A stretch of DNA of 64,000 bases, from the NCBI GenBank assembly GCA_900473805.1, contig UCMS01000009.1, forward strand, positions 112,340 through 176,339, read 5' to 3'. Positions within the stretch are counted from its first letter, which is position 1. Each line of letters begins with the position of its first letter. The position numbers were made by a program, and so were the translations under genes. This stretch comes from Hyphomicrobiales bacterium (GTDB lineage Bacteria > Pseudomonadota > Alphaproteobacteria > Rhizobiales > Rhizobiaceae). A model generated the notes under the pieces. The model did not search any database. It was not told the origin of the DNA and saw only the letters and a list, made by a program, of their open reading frames with translations. Positions 19,112 to 28,047 of the stretch are shown here, in pieces.

Positions 19112-19131
19112 TGTTCTAAATGTTAGAACAA
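19111..19131. promoter_or_regulatory. Inverted-repeat operator between LysR and aldo/keto reductase genes
   Basis: TTGTTCTAA at 19111-19119 and its exact reverse complement TTAGAACAA at 19123-19131 flank ATG. The site touches the LysR start codon and is 123 bases before the aldo/keto reductase ATG. Symmetry and position suit a LysR recognition and autoregulation site. Confidence 0.65.
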
Positions 19132-19253
19132 GTCATCATCGTTTGCACCCGTTTTCCGAAGCGATCCATCGCCCTAGATTGGCTGTGTCTGCTTTGCCGG
19201 CCCTGACTGGCCTGCTATCTTCATTCTCCAAAAACTCCTTGAAGGAGGTCATC

Positions 19254-20249
19254 ATGCAATTGCGTCATCTCGGCTCTCTCAACCCTTCCGCCCTTGGGCT
19301 CGGCTGCATGGGCATGAGCCATGCCTATGGCACCAATATCGACGAAGCTTCGGCACAAGCATTGGTCGATCGCGCCGTCGATCTGGGCATCACCTTCTTC
19401 GATACGGCAGAAGTCTATGGCCCCTTCACCAATGAAGAACTCGTCGGCAAGATCCTGCGCAAACATCGGGATAAGGTGCTCATTGCCACCAAGTTCGGCT
19501 TCACCATCGGCGACGAGGCCAAGGCCGCGCGTCCGTCCGGTCTCGACAGCCGGCCGGAGCATATGCGTGCCGTGGCGGAGGCCTCGCTGAAGCGACTCGG
19601 GGTCGATGTGATCGACCTCTTCTACCAGCACCGCGTTGATCCCGACGTGCCGATCGAGGAGACCGTCGGCGCCATGGCTGAATTGGTGAAGGAGGGCAAG
19701 GTCCGCGCGCTCGGTCTTTCTGAAGCCAGCGCTCAGACCCTGCGCCGCGCCCATGCCGTCCATCCGATCGCCGCCATCCAGAGCGAATATTCGCTCTGGA
19801 CCCGCGATCCCGAAACCAACGGTGTTTTCGACACCTGCCGCGAGCTCGGCATCGGCTTCGTCCCCTTCTCCCCGCTTGGGCGGGGCATGCTCACGGGTGC
19901 TCTGAAGGATCTCGGCAAGCTCGGCGCCAATGATTTCCGTCGCGGCCTGCCGCGCTTCGACCAGGAGAATTTCGACGCCAATCTGGCGCTGGTCACGGCG
20001 CTGGAAGACATGGCTGCCGAAAAAGGAGTCACCGCAGGTCAGCTGGCACTCGCCTGGGTGCTGGCGCAGGGTGATTTCATTGTGCCGATCCCCGGAACGA
20101 CCAAGATCGCCAATCTGGAAAGCAATGTCGCGGCTGCCGATATCCCGCTCTCGCCCCAGGATCTGGCCCATCTCGGTGCGATCGTCGCCCCGGACAAGGT
20201 GGCTGGCGCCCGATACAACGAGTCCATGGCGAAGATGGCGGGTCGCTGA
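19254..20249 (+). CDS. Aldo/keto reductase
   Basis: A 331-residue NADPH-dependent reductase of the YajO/AKR13-like group. The motifs include [31 protein letters not shown] with the catalytic Asp and Tyr, VLIATKFGF with the Lys, LFYQHRVDP with the His, and [17 protein letters not shown] for the cofactor. The start at 19254 was chosen for the GGAGG that lies five bases upstream; upstream in-frame residues do not resemble the family. It is divergent from the LysR gene with a perfect palindrome between them, so LysR control is likely. Confidence 0.94.
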   Translation: MQLRHLGSLNPSALGLGCMGMSHAYGTNIDEASAQALVDRAVDLGITFFDTAEVYGPFTNEELVGKILRKHRDKVLIATKFGFTIGDEAKAARPSGLDSRPEHMRAVAEASLKRLGVDVIDLFYQHRVDPDVPIEETVGAMAELVKEGKVRALGLSEASAQTLRRAHAVHPIAAIQSEYSLWTRDPETNGVFDTCRELGIGFVPFSPLGRGMLTGALKDLGKLGANDFRRGLPRFDQENFDANLALVTALEDMAAEKGVTAGQLALAWVLAQGDFIVPIPGTTKIANLESNVAAADIPLSPQDLAHLGAIVAPDKVAGARYNESMAKMAGR

Positions 20250-20309
20250 CGCCCTTCGGGGACGGTGCCTGCGTCCTCTCTCTCAATCACGATCCAAAGG
20301 GGGTCGCGT

Positions 20310-21767
20310 TCAGCTTCGGGCGCGGCGCCCCTCGGCCATCGGCTTTCCGGCGTAGAACGAACGCTTGTTCTCGTACATCGCGTCATCGGCGCGCTTCATC
20401 AATACCTCCATGGTCTCGCCCGGCTCGCTCGTTGCCGTGCCGATGGAGATGCTGAGCGCCGCATCGGAATAGAACTGGTTGTTTATCTTGAGGATCTCGT
20501 GGATCGTCTCGACCACGCCCTGGGCCGCCAGGTGATCTGCACCCGGCATCAGGACCGCGAATTCGTCGCCGCCAATGCGCATGGCATGATGCGGCGCTTT
20601 CACCACGCTGTTCAGCACCTCGCCGAAGCGGCGCAGCAGCTGGTCGCCGGCGTCGTGTCCGCGCTCATCGTTGGCTTCTTTCAGGCCGTTGAGATCGATG
20701 ACGATGGCAGAGACCGGGCGCAGCGACTTGCGCTCCAGCCGGTTCAGCTCGTCGGTGTAAAAGGCGCGGTTGTGCAGCTTGGTCAGAATGTCGTGCTTGC
20801 CGAGATATTCCAAATAGGCTTCGGCCTTCTTGCGCGCGGTGATGTCGGTCAGGGCCACCTGCACCCGTGACCAGTCACGCTCATGGCCCGGGAAGACCGC
20901 AAAGTTCAGCAAAATATGGCGCACATTGCCGTCGAGAGCATAGTTGACCACCTCGCGGCTGTGGAACAGCCGCCCATCCCAGAGATCTATAAGTTGTTCG
21001 CGGAACGGCTTCTCCATCTCGTCGCGGAATATATCGTTCTGCCGCAGAAGCAGTGTCTGGCGATCGGGTGCCGCAAACAGGTCCAGCGTGGCCTGGTTGA
21101 CATCCAGCACACGAATTTCCGACATGCATTGCCGGACGAATTCGGGATGCACGTCGGTAAAGACCCGGAAATCGTCGATGCCGCGGGAGCGAACATCTTC
21201 GATCAGATTGCGAATGCTGCTGAAGTCCTCGATCCAGAGCGAGACCGGCGAGTGCTCGAAGACACCTTCGGCATAACGGCGGTTCTCGAGTTCAGCGCGC
21301 CGCGCATCCTCGCGATCGGTCACGTCCTCGGTGGTGACGAGCACCTGAGCCAGCGTCTCCTCGTGGCCGGGCAGAACGGAGCCGCGCAGCTGGATGTCGA
21401 GCCGCCGGCCCGTCAGCGTGTAGTTGGTGGTCGCGCCGACGAATTCCGTCTTGCCGTTCCAGAGGTCGGTCAGTTCGTTGATGTGGGTTTCCCACATGTC
21501 GTCGCGGAAGACCTTTTCGAGGTTACCGGAGAGTTGGTCGAGGCTTTCCGCGTCGAAGAGTTCGAGCGTCTTGCGATTGACCTTGAGGATGCGGATTTTC
21601 GCCGAACATTCTGCCACGCGCGAGACGTCCTGCTGCAGGAAACTGCGGAGATCAATCACCCCGCCGGCGCGCCAGGCGTCGAATTGCGCCTTCACCGCGC
21701 TGAAGTCCTCGATCCACATCGCGATCGGGGCCAGTTCGAATATGTTTGAATCAATGGAATCCGTCAT
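20310..21767 (-). CDS. Diguanylate cyclase with two PAS-like sensor domains
   Basis: A protein of about 485 residues that should make cyclic di-GMP. Two copies of a PAS-type module lie N-terminally, opening with near-identical phrases (ELAPIAMWIEDFSAVK and EHSPVSLWIEDFSSIR) and each ending in a TEDVTDRE or LTDITARKKA linker. The GGDEF domain follows with an intact MRIGGDEFAVL. No RxxD inhibitory site is seen before GGDEF, and there is no EAL domain and no membrane helix, so it is probably cytosolic. An in-frame TTG at 21788 preceded by AAGGGG eight bases upstream is an alternative start. The signal is unknown. Confidence 0.92.
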   Translation of the reverse strand: MTDSIDSNIFELAPIAMWIEDFSAVKAQFDAWRAGGVIDLRSFLQQDVSRVAECSAKIRILKVNRKTLELFDAESLDQLSGNLEKVFRDDMWETHINELTDLWNGKTEFVGATTNYTLTGRRLDIQLRGSVLPGHEETLAQVLVTTEDVTDREDARRAELENRRYAEGVFEHSPVSLWIEDFSSIRNLIEDVRSRGIDDFRVFTDVHPEFVRQCMSEIRVLDVNQATLDLFAAPDRQTLLLRQNDIFRDEMEKPFREQLIDLWDGRLFHSREVVNYALDGNVRHILLNFAVFPGHERDWSRVQVALTDITARKKAEAYLEYLGKHDILTKLHNRAFYTDELNRLERKSLRPVSAIVIDLNGLKEANDERGHDAGDQLLRRFGEVLNSVVKAPHHAMRIGGDEFAVLMPGADHLAAQGVVETIHEILKINNQFYSDAALSISIGTATSEPGETMEVLMKRADDAMYENKRSFYAGKPMAEGRRARS

Positions 21768-21900
21768 GAAACAATGCCCGTTGCGCAATCACCAGGCCCC
21801 TTGAAACACCCGGGCCGCAGAACGCACCCTAGGTAGAGTTGATTAACGCTCGGTTGCCCTCAAAGGGTAGAAATCTTCCACCAGGCTCGGCGACTTTGCG

Positions 21901-22767
21901 TCAGGCGCCCGACATCGCGCGGCGATAGGCGGAGGGCGTGGTGCCGGTGACCACCTTGAACATGCGGGTCAGGTGGCTCTGGCTGCTGAACCCGCAGGCG
22001 CTGGCGATCTGGGCGATCGGCTCTGTGCCCTCGAGCATGCGCCGGGCGCGGTCGATGCGACGGTTGAGGATAAAGCCGTGAGGCGAGACGCCACAGCTCA
22101 GACTGAACATGCGCTGCAGATGGAATTCGCTCAGGCCCGCAATCGTGGCCAGTTCCTGCAGGGTGATGACCCGATGCAACGAGGCCTCGATAAACTCGAT
22201 CAGGCGTCGGCGAACGGCCGGGGCGAGCCCGCCCCGCAAGTCTACCCTCTTTTCGCCGCCATAACGGGGATCGAGAAAGAGATGTCCGACAGCCGCAGTC
22301 AGGGCCTGTTCGGCCAGAAGCCGCTCCCCGCCCGCGGTCGCCCGGGCAAGCTGTCCAAGGGCACCGGCGAGACGTGGCGCCTCCTGAAAGGTGGTTTCCG
22401 GGATAACCATCATCCGCGCGTCGCGGTCGAAGGTTTCGGAAAACAGCCGTCTCAACTCCTGATCCGAGACATAAAGGTGGACGAAATCGAAGGGGTCGGT
22501 GATTTCCCATTCCGACGAGGCGCCCTGAGGCATGATGCAGAGTGCACCGGGCCAGCCATGGATGGAGCCGGCATCGATGCGCCGCGTTCCGTCACCACCC
22601 CGCAGATAACAGCTGAAGGTGTGACCGTCCGCCCGCTCGTAGCTCATCCGGTCATGGCTGTTGCGCCACAAAGCACTCGCCCGGCCTTCGCCGAGGTCAA
22701 GCGCATTCAGCCGCTCGGCGCGCGAGGAGGCGGACAGGGAACTGAAGACGGACGAGGTTTGCAGCAT
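21901..22767 (-). CDS. AraC-family transcriptional regulator
   Basis: A 288-residue regulator with an N-terminal cupin-like effector domain and a C-terminal pair of helix-turn-helix motifs (LQELATIAGLSEFHLQRMFSLSCGVSPHGFILNRRIDRARRML and IAQIASACGFSSQSHLTRMFKVVTGTTPSAYRR). The ATG at 22767 was taken as start; the frame stays open to a TTG at 22803. It is divergent from the EamA-type exporter gene with about 216 bases between them, so it is a reasonable candidate regulator of that exporter. Confidence 0.9.
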   Translation of the reverse strand: MLQTSSVFSSLSASSRAERLNALDLGEGRASALWRNSHDRMSYERADGHTFSCYLRGGDGTRRIDAGSIHGWPGALCIMPQGASSEWEITDPFDFVHLYVSDQELRRLFSETFDRDARMMVIPETTFQEAPRLAGALGQLARATAGGERLLAEQALTAAVGHLFLDPRYGGEKRVDLRGGLAPAVRRRLIEFIEASLHRVITLQELATIAGLSEFHLQRMFSLSCGVSPHGFILNRRIDRARRMLEGTEPIAQIASACGFSSQSHLTRMFKVVTGTTPSAYRRAMSGA

Positions 22768-22983
22768 GGATTGACCCGGTGATTGCAGCGCATTGTAGCG
22801 CAAGTGCGCGCTTCTGCCACCGCCCCGGCGGCGTTCGTGTTTGCCGGGATGCAGTTCGCCGCAAGATCGTGCAAGAAATTCCGGTTCGGTCGGCGTTCAA
22901 GTCTCGGCAGATTTCAGCGATGCCGTCCATGCCAATCGATCACAGGCATGGCCGCGTCATCACCACGACCGAAACGAACCGCC

Positions 22984-23892
22984 ATGACCAATCTGCTCTT
23001 GTTTTCCTCCACCGTGCTGATCTGGGGCACCACCTGGATCGCGATCGCGCTGCAGATCGGACCGGTTCCCGTTCTGGTGTCGGTGTTCTACCGCTTCGCC
23101 ACGGCGGCGCTGATCCTCATCGCAGCGCTCGTCGTCACGGGGCGGCTGAAAGTTCCGGCCCGGGCGCAACAACCCTATGTGCTCGCCCAGGCGCTCTGCC
23201 TGTTCTGCTGCAACTTCCTGTGCTTCTATCATGCCGCGAGCTACGTGCCCTCCGGGCTCATTTCCGTCGTCTTTTCGCTGGCGACCATCTACAACGCGGT
23301 CAATGCCCGCATCTTCTTCGGCGACCGGATCAGCCCCCGCACGCTTCTTGCCGCCGCGCTGGGGGCGACGGGGCTGGTGCTGCTCTTTGGTGTCGACATT
23401 CTGTTCAGTCTGAATGTCGATAGCTGGAAAGGCATCGGGCTGTCCGCGCTCGGCACCCTGTTCTTCTCGCTCGGCAACATGGCATCCCGGCGCAACAGCG
23501 CCTCCGGTATCCAGCCGATCACCGCCAATGCCTGGGGGATGAGTTACGGCGCGCTGGCCCTGCTTGCCCTGATCGCCCTCACGGGCACGCCAGTCGTCGC
23601 ACCACCGACGCTCACCTATCTCGCCGCCATGCTCTACCTCGCCGCCATCGGCTCGGTCGTCGGTTTCACCACCTATCTGATGCTCGTCTCCCGCATCGGC
23701 TCGCAGAAGGCGGCGTATGCCACGGTGCTTTTCCCGGTCGTGGCGCTGACGCTGTCAACGCTTTACGAAGGCTATCACTGGACGCCACTTTCGGTTCTCG
23801 GGCTCATGCTGACTCTGGCCGGAAACGTCGTCATGTTCGCGCGGCTGCCAACGGGCAAAGCCACTCTCGATGCGGCAAAACAGCCGGCTTGA
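22984..23892 (+). CDS. EamA/DMT-family transporter
   Basis: A 302-residue inner-membrane protein with ten predicted helices in two EamA repeats, a drug/metabolite exporter of the RhaT/YdcZ type. The start TNLLLFSSTVLIWGTTWIAIALQIGPVPVLVSVFYRF is typical of the first repeat. ITANAWGMSYGALALLALIALTG opens the second. The upstream in-frame stretch is Arg-rich and not membrane-like, so the ATG at 22984 was chosen, although its ribosome site is weak. The substrate is not readable. It is divergent from an AraC regulator. Confidence 0.92.
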   Translation: MTNLLLFSSTVLIWGTTWIAIALQIGPVPVLVSVFYRFATAALILIAALVVTGRLKVPARAQQPYVLAQALCLFCCNFLCFYHAASYVPSGLISVVFSLATIYNAVNARIFFGDRISPRTLLAAALGATGLVLLFGVDILFSLNVDSWKGIGLSALGTLFFSLGNMASRRNSASGIQPITANAWGMSYGALALLALIALTGTPVVAPPTLTYLAAMLYLAAIGSVVGFTTYLMLVSRIGSQKAAYATVLFPVVALTLSTLYEGYHWTPLSVLGLMLTLAGNVVMFARLPTGKATLDAAKQPA

Positions 23893-24207
23893 GAGGCCTG
23901 GCAAGCAAGAGGCATAAAGCGATTAGACGGCTCGAAACCAGACTGGGCGCCGACATCCGCCCAGTCACCGCTGTTTCGCGCTGTTGCCTGCGCGAATCCA
24001 CGCCCAATCGGCGCAGGCCTGATGGCAAAGGCACGCATCCGCCTGACGACATATTGAGCTTTCGGTCGTGCATCCTTACATAGACCCTATGGACGACGCC
24101 GTTCGAATGCGTCGCATTCGCTCGACACGGGCGAACTTCTCTTCCTGAACACCGCGACCTCTCAGGCTTCGGCATCCTGCCGGGGCAAGTTCGCATTGGA
24201 GGCCATC
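23893..24207. other. Intergenic stretch with a promoter but no gene
   Basis: About 315 bases between the EamA exporter and the 54-residue gene. The only structure I can support is the promoter at 24054-24082 and a leader of about 120 bases with a short hairpin around 24105-24125. No convincing reading frame or repeat was found. Confidence 0.5.
24054..24082 (+). promoter_or_regulatory. Sigma-70 promoter of the small gene at 24208
   Basis: TTGAGC (24054-24059) and TACATA (24077-24082) are 17 bases apart. Transcription would begin near 24089 and run through a leader of about 120 bases into the small gene with its GGAGG site. Confidence 0.55.
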
Positions 24208-24372
24208 ATGGCAGACGACAACACGACAACGGATTCCACAGCCAAGGGCTACGAGCCCATTCCCTTCGCCAAGAAGCACCGCATCTCGGTAGAGGACGCA
24301 AAGGCGATCCTCGCGAAACACGGCAACGACCGCAAGGCCGCCGACAAGGAAGGTCGCCGCGTCAGCCTCTGA
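24208..24372 (+). CDS. Conserved-looking 54-residue protein of unknown function
   Basis: A short hydrophilic cytosolic protein starting MADDNTTTDSTAKGYEPIPF and continuing through AKKHRISVEDAKAILAKHGNDR to KAADKEGRRVSL. The central ISVEDAKAILAKHGNDRKAAD segment looks like a small helical pair, as in UBA-like or helix-turn-helix folds. TTGGAGG stands just before the ATG, a promoter lies upstream and a strong terminator follows, so it is a complete single-gene unit. I recall similar short proteins in rhizobia but know of no function. Confidence 0.75.
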   Translation: MADDNTTTDSTAKGYEPIPFAKKHRISVEDAKAILAKHGNDRKAADKEGRRVSL

Positions 24373-24424
24373 CGCGGGATGCCAGAGCCTGCCCGCCGAC
24401 GGCGATGACCGTCAGCGCACATCG

Positions 24425-24462
24425 AAAAGCCCTTTTCCTGGCATGCAGGGAGAGGGCTTTTC
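24425..24462 (+). terminator. Terminator after the 54-residue gene
   Basis: AAAAGCCCT and AGGGCTTTT arms, extended by TTTCCTG pairing with CAGGGAG, form a long stem ending in a T-run. It also faces the convergent pheT gene and can serve both strands. Confidence 0.8.
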
Positions 24463-24505
24463 TGTATGTTCCGACAGCCTAACCAAGTCGGCCGTCTTCA
24501 GTGGT

Positions 24506-26929
24506 TCACGCGCGCAGGCTGCCGCCCGTCGACTTTTCGACATTGCCGACGATCTTCTTCGTCAGCGCATCGAAATCCTCATCGGTCAGCGTCTTGTCGG
24601 TCGGCTGGATCAGAACCTCGATCGCCACCGACTTCTTGCCCTCACCAACGGAGGTGCCCTCGAAGATATCGAAGACATTGACGCCCGAGATCAGCTTGCG
24701 GTCGGCGCTCGTCGCTGCCTTGATGATCGCGCCGGCTTCGACCGTCTTTTCAACGACGAAGGCGAAGTCGCGCTTCACCATCTGGAAGGCCGACAGCTCA
24801 AGTGCTGCCTTGGTGCGGGTCGCCTTCTTCTTCGGCTCAGGCAGGGCATCGAGATAGATCTCGAAACCACACAGCGTGCCGGAGACGTCGAGTGCTTCCA
24901 GCGTCTTCGGGTGGAATTCACCGAAGGTGCCGAGAATGACCTTGGGGCCCGCCTTGATCGTGCCGGAACGGCCAGGGTGATACCATTCTGGGCCACCCTG
25001 CTCGATCTGCACATTGCTCATCGGAATGCCGCAGGCTTCAAGCACGGCGAACGCATCGGCCTTGGCGTCGAAGACGTCGACCGGCTTCCCGCCGCCCTTG
25101 GCCTGGTTCGACCACATGCGGCCGGCACCGGCGATCGAGGCCGTGCCACGGCGGACGCCACCGGCGACGCGGCGCTGGGTTTCGGGCGTATCGCCTTCAT
25201 AGGTGCCGGAGACTTCGAAGATTGCGACGTCGCCATAGCCGCGGTCGGCATTGCGCTGGGCAGCGGTCAGCAGGCCCGGCAGCAGCGAAGGCCGCATGTC
25301 CGACATATCGGCTGCAATCGGGTTGACCAGCTTCAGCGTCTCGCTACCACCGCCAAAGAGCTTGGCATGCTCGGCCGAGATGAAGGACCAGGTAACCGCC
25401 TCCAGCATGCCGCGCGCGGCGAGCGCCCGGCGGGCCGAGCGCGTGCGGATCTGCAGCGTCGTCAGGATCTTGCCATTGACCGATCCGCTCGGCGGCAACG
25501 GTTCCGGCTTGATCTTTTCCACGCCGAACATGCGCATAACTTCTTCGACGAGGTCGGCCTTACCGTCGACATCAGGACGCCAGGAGGGAACGGAGACCTT
25601 GGCCGAAGTTTCGTCGCCCGAGAGGATCTCGAAGCCGAGTGCCGTCAGGATCTGGCGCGACTCTTCGTTGGAAACGGTCAGACCGGTCAGGCGTTTGACT
25701 TCCGAATAGGGGAAATCGACCACCTTCTTCTGGTGACCCTTGTAGCCCTCCACCTTGGCGGCTGCTGCCGTGCCACCACACATCTCGAGCACCAGCTCGG
25801 TCGTGCGCTCCAGGCCCGGCACCATGTATTCCGGATCGACGCCACGCTCGAAACGGTAGCGCGCATCGGTGATGATGCCATGGACACGGCCGGTCTTGGC
25901 GATGTTGATCGGATCCCAGAGGGCCGACTCGATCAGCACGTTGACGGTGTTTTCGTCGCAGCCCGAATGCTCGCCACCCATGATGCCACCGATCGATTCC
26001 GGACCATTGTCGTCGGCGATGACGACATTGTTCGGGTTGAGCTTGTAGGTGCGGGTATCGAGCGCGAGGATCTCCTCGCCCTCCTTCGCCCGGCGCACGA
26101 CCAGCGTGCCCTTGACCTTGTCGGCGTCGAAGACGTGCATCGGACGGCCCTGGTCGAAAGTCATGTAGTTGGTGACGTCAACAAGCGCCGAGATCGGGCG
26201 AAGGCCGATCGACAGCAGACGCTGCTGCATCCATTTCGGGCTCGGACCGTTCTTCACGCCGCGCACGAGGCGATAGGCGAAGCCCGGGCAGAGATGCTCT
26301 TCCAGCTCGAGCTTGACCTGGTGCGGCGTCTCTCCCTCGACCTTGAAGGCGGGCGCCTTCGGGGCCTTGAGCTTGCCCAAACCGGAAGCGGCCAGATCAC
26401 GGGCAATACCGAAGACGCTCGTGCAGTCCGGACGGTTCGGCGTCAGGTTGATCTCGATGACGGGATCGTCGAGGCCGGCGTAAGATGCGAAGGAGGTGCC
26501 AACCGGCGCATCCTCCGGCAGATCAATGATGCCGTTGTGGTCGTCGGAGATGTTGAGCTCTTTCTCAGAGCACATCATGCCATGGCTTTCGACGCCACGG
26601 ATCTTGCCGACTGAGAGCGTCACATCAATGCCAGGCACATAGGTGCCCGGACGCGCGAGAGCGCCAATCATGCCCGCGCGGGCATTCGGCGCGCCGCAGA
26701 CGATCTGCACCGGCTTGCCGTCACCGGCATCGACAGTGAGCACCTTCAGGCGATCGGCTTCCGGGTGCTTCTCGGCCGTCAGGATCTTGGCGATGACGAA
26801 GGGCTTGTAGGCCGCCTTGTCATCGACGTCTTCGACCTCAAGACCAATCGCGGTCAGCCGCTCGCAGATTTCCTCGAGCGAGGCCTCGGTTTCCAGGTGA
26901 TCCTTCAGCCAGGAGAGTGTGAATTTCAT
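24506..26929 (-). CDS. pheT: Phenylalanyl-tRNA synthetase beta subunit
   Basis: The 807-residue beta chain of the alpha2-beta2 PheRS, which charges tRNA(Phe). All domains are present: the N-terminal tRNA-binding EMAP-like domain ([38 protein letters not shown]), the B3/B4 editing domain ([21 protein letters not shown]), B5 ([20 protein letters not shown]), the inactive synthetase core, and the C-terminal anticodon-binding FDX-ACB domain ([14 protein letters not shown]). It is co-directional with pheS, but five small DUF2442/DUF4160 genes lie between them, which is unusual. Confidence 0.98.
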   Translation of the reverse strand: MKFTLSWLKDHLETEASLEEICERLTAIGLEVEDVDDKAAYKPFVIAKILTAEKHPEADRLKVLTVDAGDGKPVQIVCGAPNARAGMIGALARPGTYVPGIDVTLSVGKIRGVESHGMMCSEKELNISDDHNGIIDLPEDAPVGTSFASYAGLDDPVIEINLTPNRPDCTSVFGIARDLAASGLGKLKAPKAPAFKVEGETPHQVKLELEEHLCPGFAYRLVRGVKNGPSPKWMQQRLLSIGLRPISALVDVTNYMTFDQGRPMHVFDADKVKGTLVVRRAKEGEEILALDTRTYKLNPNNVVIADDNGPESIGGIMGGEHSGCDENTVNVLIESALWDPINIAKTGRVHGIITDARYRFERGVDPEYMVPGLERTTELVLEMCGGTAAAAKVEGYKGHQKKVVDFPYSEVKRLTGLTVSNEESRQILTALGFEILSGDETSAKVSVPSWRPDVDGKADLVEEVMRMFGVEKIKPEPLPPSGSVNGKILTTLQIRTRSARRALAARGMLEAVTWSFISAEHAKLFGGGSETLKLVNPIAADMSDMRPSLLPGLLTAAQRNADRGYGDVAIFEVSGTYEGDTPETQRRVAGGVRRGTASIAGAGRMWSNQAKGGGKPVDVFDAKADAFAVLEACGIPMSNVQIEQGGPEWYHPGRSGTIKAGPKVILGTFGEFHPKTLEALDVSGTLCGFEIYLDALPEPKKKATRTKAALELSAFQMVKRDFAFVVEKTVEAGAIIKAATSADRKLISGVNVFDIFEGTSVGEGKKSVAIEVLIQPTDKTLTDEDFDALTKKIVGNVEKSTGGSLRA

Positions 26930-27010
26930 TGGACTTTCTCGTCTTCCTCAATGCGCCAGCCGCGCAAATTCTAAATTCCGTCGCGATGTCTTCGATCGTC
27001 TGCGCGTCTA

Positions 27011-27286
27011 TCAGGCCGCCTTGTCGGGCGCCTTGGCCCCGGGAGCCTTGACACCTAGAAACATGCTTTTCACCGAGATTCCCTCATCGACCTTCGTCCA
27101 CCAGATGCCTTCGTACATCAGCTCAATCTCGTTCAAGCCCTGCTCATCGAGGCCAGACAAAAACGGGTACCACCAGAGAGGTGCGGAGATGGTGCGCTCA
27201 TCGGCAAGCGTCACATGCACCTCGTCTTTTGTGCACCATGCTTTTACCGGACGCATTTCCTCGGTTTCAAATTCCAAAGAAGTCAT
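27011..27286 (-). CDS. DUF2442 protein (copy 1)
   Basis: A 91-residue cytosolic protein with the DUF2442 pattern: MRPVKAWCTKDEVHVTLADERTISAPLWWYPFL, then a WWTKVDEGISVKSMFLG segment and an Ala/Pro/Lys tail. The function is unknown; DUF2442 genes are often paired with DUF4160 genes, and some authors list such pairs as possible toxin-antitoxin systems. It overlaps the upstream DUF4160 gene by 20 bases, so it is translated with it. Its C-terminal tail KAPGAKAPDKAA is almost the same as in copy 2, showing recent tandem duplication. Confidence 0.85.
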   Translation of the reverse strand: MTSLEFETEEMRPVKAWCTKDEVHVTLADERTISAPLWWYPFLSGLDEQGLNEIELMYEGIWWTKVDEGISVKSMFLGVKAPGAKAPDKAA

Positions 27287-27503
27287 TCCACGCCTCGATC
27301 CAGTCGCTTCGATGTTCGGCGATCACCGCCAAGATCCGTTCGATTTCCCGTTCATTGTATCCGACATTCCGCGCCACCGCCAAATTCGCCAGCCAGACCT
27401 TCAGCGACTTTCCATCCTTGACCACATGGATATGCGCCGGCTCACCTCGGTCGAGAGCGTAGAACCTGAACTTGTATCCATGCCAGACCAGGAGTGTTGG
27501 CAT
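27267..27503 (-). CDS. DUF4160 protein (copy 1, intact)
   Basis: A 78-residue cytosolic protein with the DUF4160 layout: MPTLLVWHGYKFRFYALDRGEPAHIHVVKDGKSLKVWL with the conserved HIHV, then NEREIERILAVIAEHRSDWIEAWNDFF at the C-terminus. The start at 27503 gives the family length; the longer upstream frame is unrelated sequence. It overlaps DUF2442 copy 1 by 20 bases. The family has no proven biochemical role that I can cite; the pairing with DUF2442 suggests partners. Confidence 0.87.
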   Translation of the reverse strand: MPTLLVWHGYKFRFYALDRGEPAHIHVVKDGKSLKVWLANLAVARNVGYNEREIERILAVIAEHRSDWIEAWNDFFGI

Positions 27504-27507
27504 AGCA

Positions 27508-27786
27508 TCACGCCGCCTTCTCCGGCGCTTTCGCGCCTGGGGCCTTCCAGCCCGCCAGCATGCCCCGGATCGACAAGTCCTCATCGACGTCAGGCCAATG
27601 AACACCCGCGAGCATGAGATGCACGTTATTACGCTGTGCCGGCGTTGCGTTCAGAAGGCGTGGATACCACCACAGCGGTGTCGACACCTGCCTCCCGTCC
27701 GCGAGCCGAACATGCAACGTATGCGGATCACACCAGGCCTCGGTCGGGCGCTCCGCCTCAGGATAGGCATCATGCGAAATAGTCAT
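27508..27786 (-). CDS. DUF2442 protein (copy 2)
   Basis: A 92-residue DUF2442 protein beginning MTISHDAYPEAERPTEAWCDPHTLHVRLADGRQVSTPLWWYPRLL. It continues through VHWPDVDEDLSIRGMLAG to the tail KAPGAKAPEKAA. The start at 27786 lies inside the former end of the second DUF4160 gene, reproducing the overlap seen in the first pair. It is four bases upstream of the first DUF4160 start, so all these genes are packed as one transcript. Confidence 0.87.
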   Translation of the reverse strand: MTISHDAYPEAERPTEAWCDPHTLHVRLADGRQVSTPLWWYPRLLNATPAQRNNVHLMLAGVHWPDVDEDLSIRGMLAGWKAPGAKAPEKAA

Positions 27787-27814
27787 TCCATGCCTCCAGC
27801 ATCTGCTGCCTGTG

Positions 27815-28003
27815 TTACTCGACCACTTCCAATATACGGGCAAGGTCCCTCTGGCTAAAGCCCCCGGCTTCGGCGACCTTGAGATCCGCCAGCCAGACCT
27901 TTGCTTCTCCACCATTGCCATCGACGTGAATATGAGGTGGCTCATATCGGTCGGCGGAGTAGAAATGGAAGCGGAACCCATACTTGCGAAGGACCGTCGG
28001 CAT
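27815..28003 (-). CDS. DUF4160 protein (copy 2), truncated by an internal stop
   Basis: The open part is 62 residues (MPTVLRKYGFRFHFYSADRYEPPHIHVDGNGGEAKVWLADL, then FSQRDLARILEVVE) and ends at TAA at 27815-27817. Reading on in the same frame gives HRQQMLEAWNDYFA and a TGA at 27770-27772, the normal family C-terminus. A single in-frame stop has therefore removed about 15 of 77 residues, including the conserved EAWNDYF. The product may be inactive; the alternatives are a sequencing error or a tolerated shortening. The HIHV core is intact. Confidence 0.8.
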   Translation of the reverse strand: MPTVLRKYGFRFHFYSADRYEPPHIHVDGNGGEAKVWLADLKVAEAGGFSQRDLARILEVVE

Positions 28004-28047
28004 TACCTCACCCCTTCCACAATATCCTTCAACTGAAGGGCCTAATC

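Noticed and set aside
24443..26614. A 723-codon open frame on the plus strand opposite pheT
   Set aside because: It is antisense to the well-conserved pheT gene, is rich in Arg, Asp and His with no recognisable domain, and has no ribosome site. It results from codon bias in GC-rich DNA.
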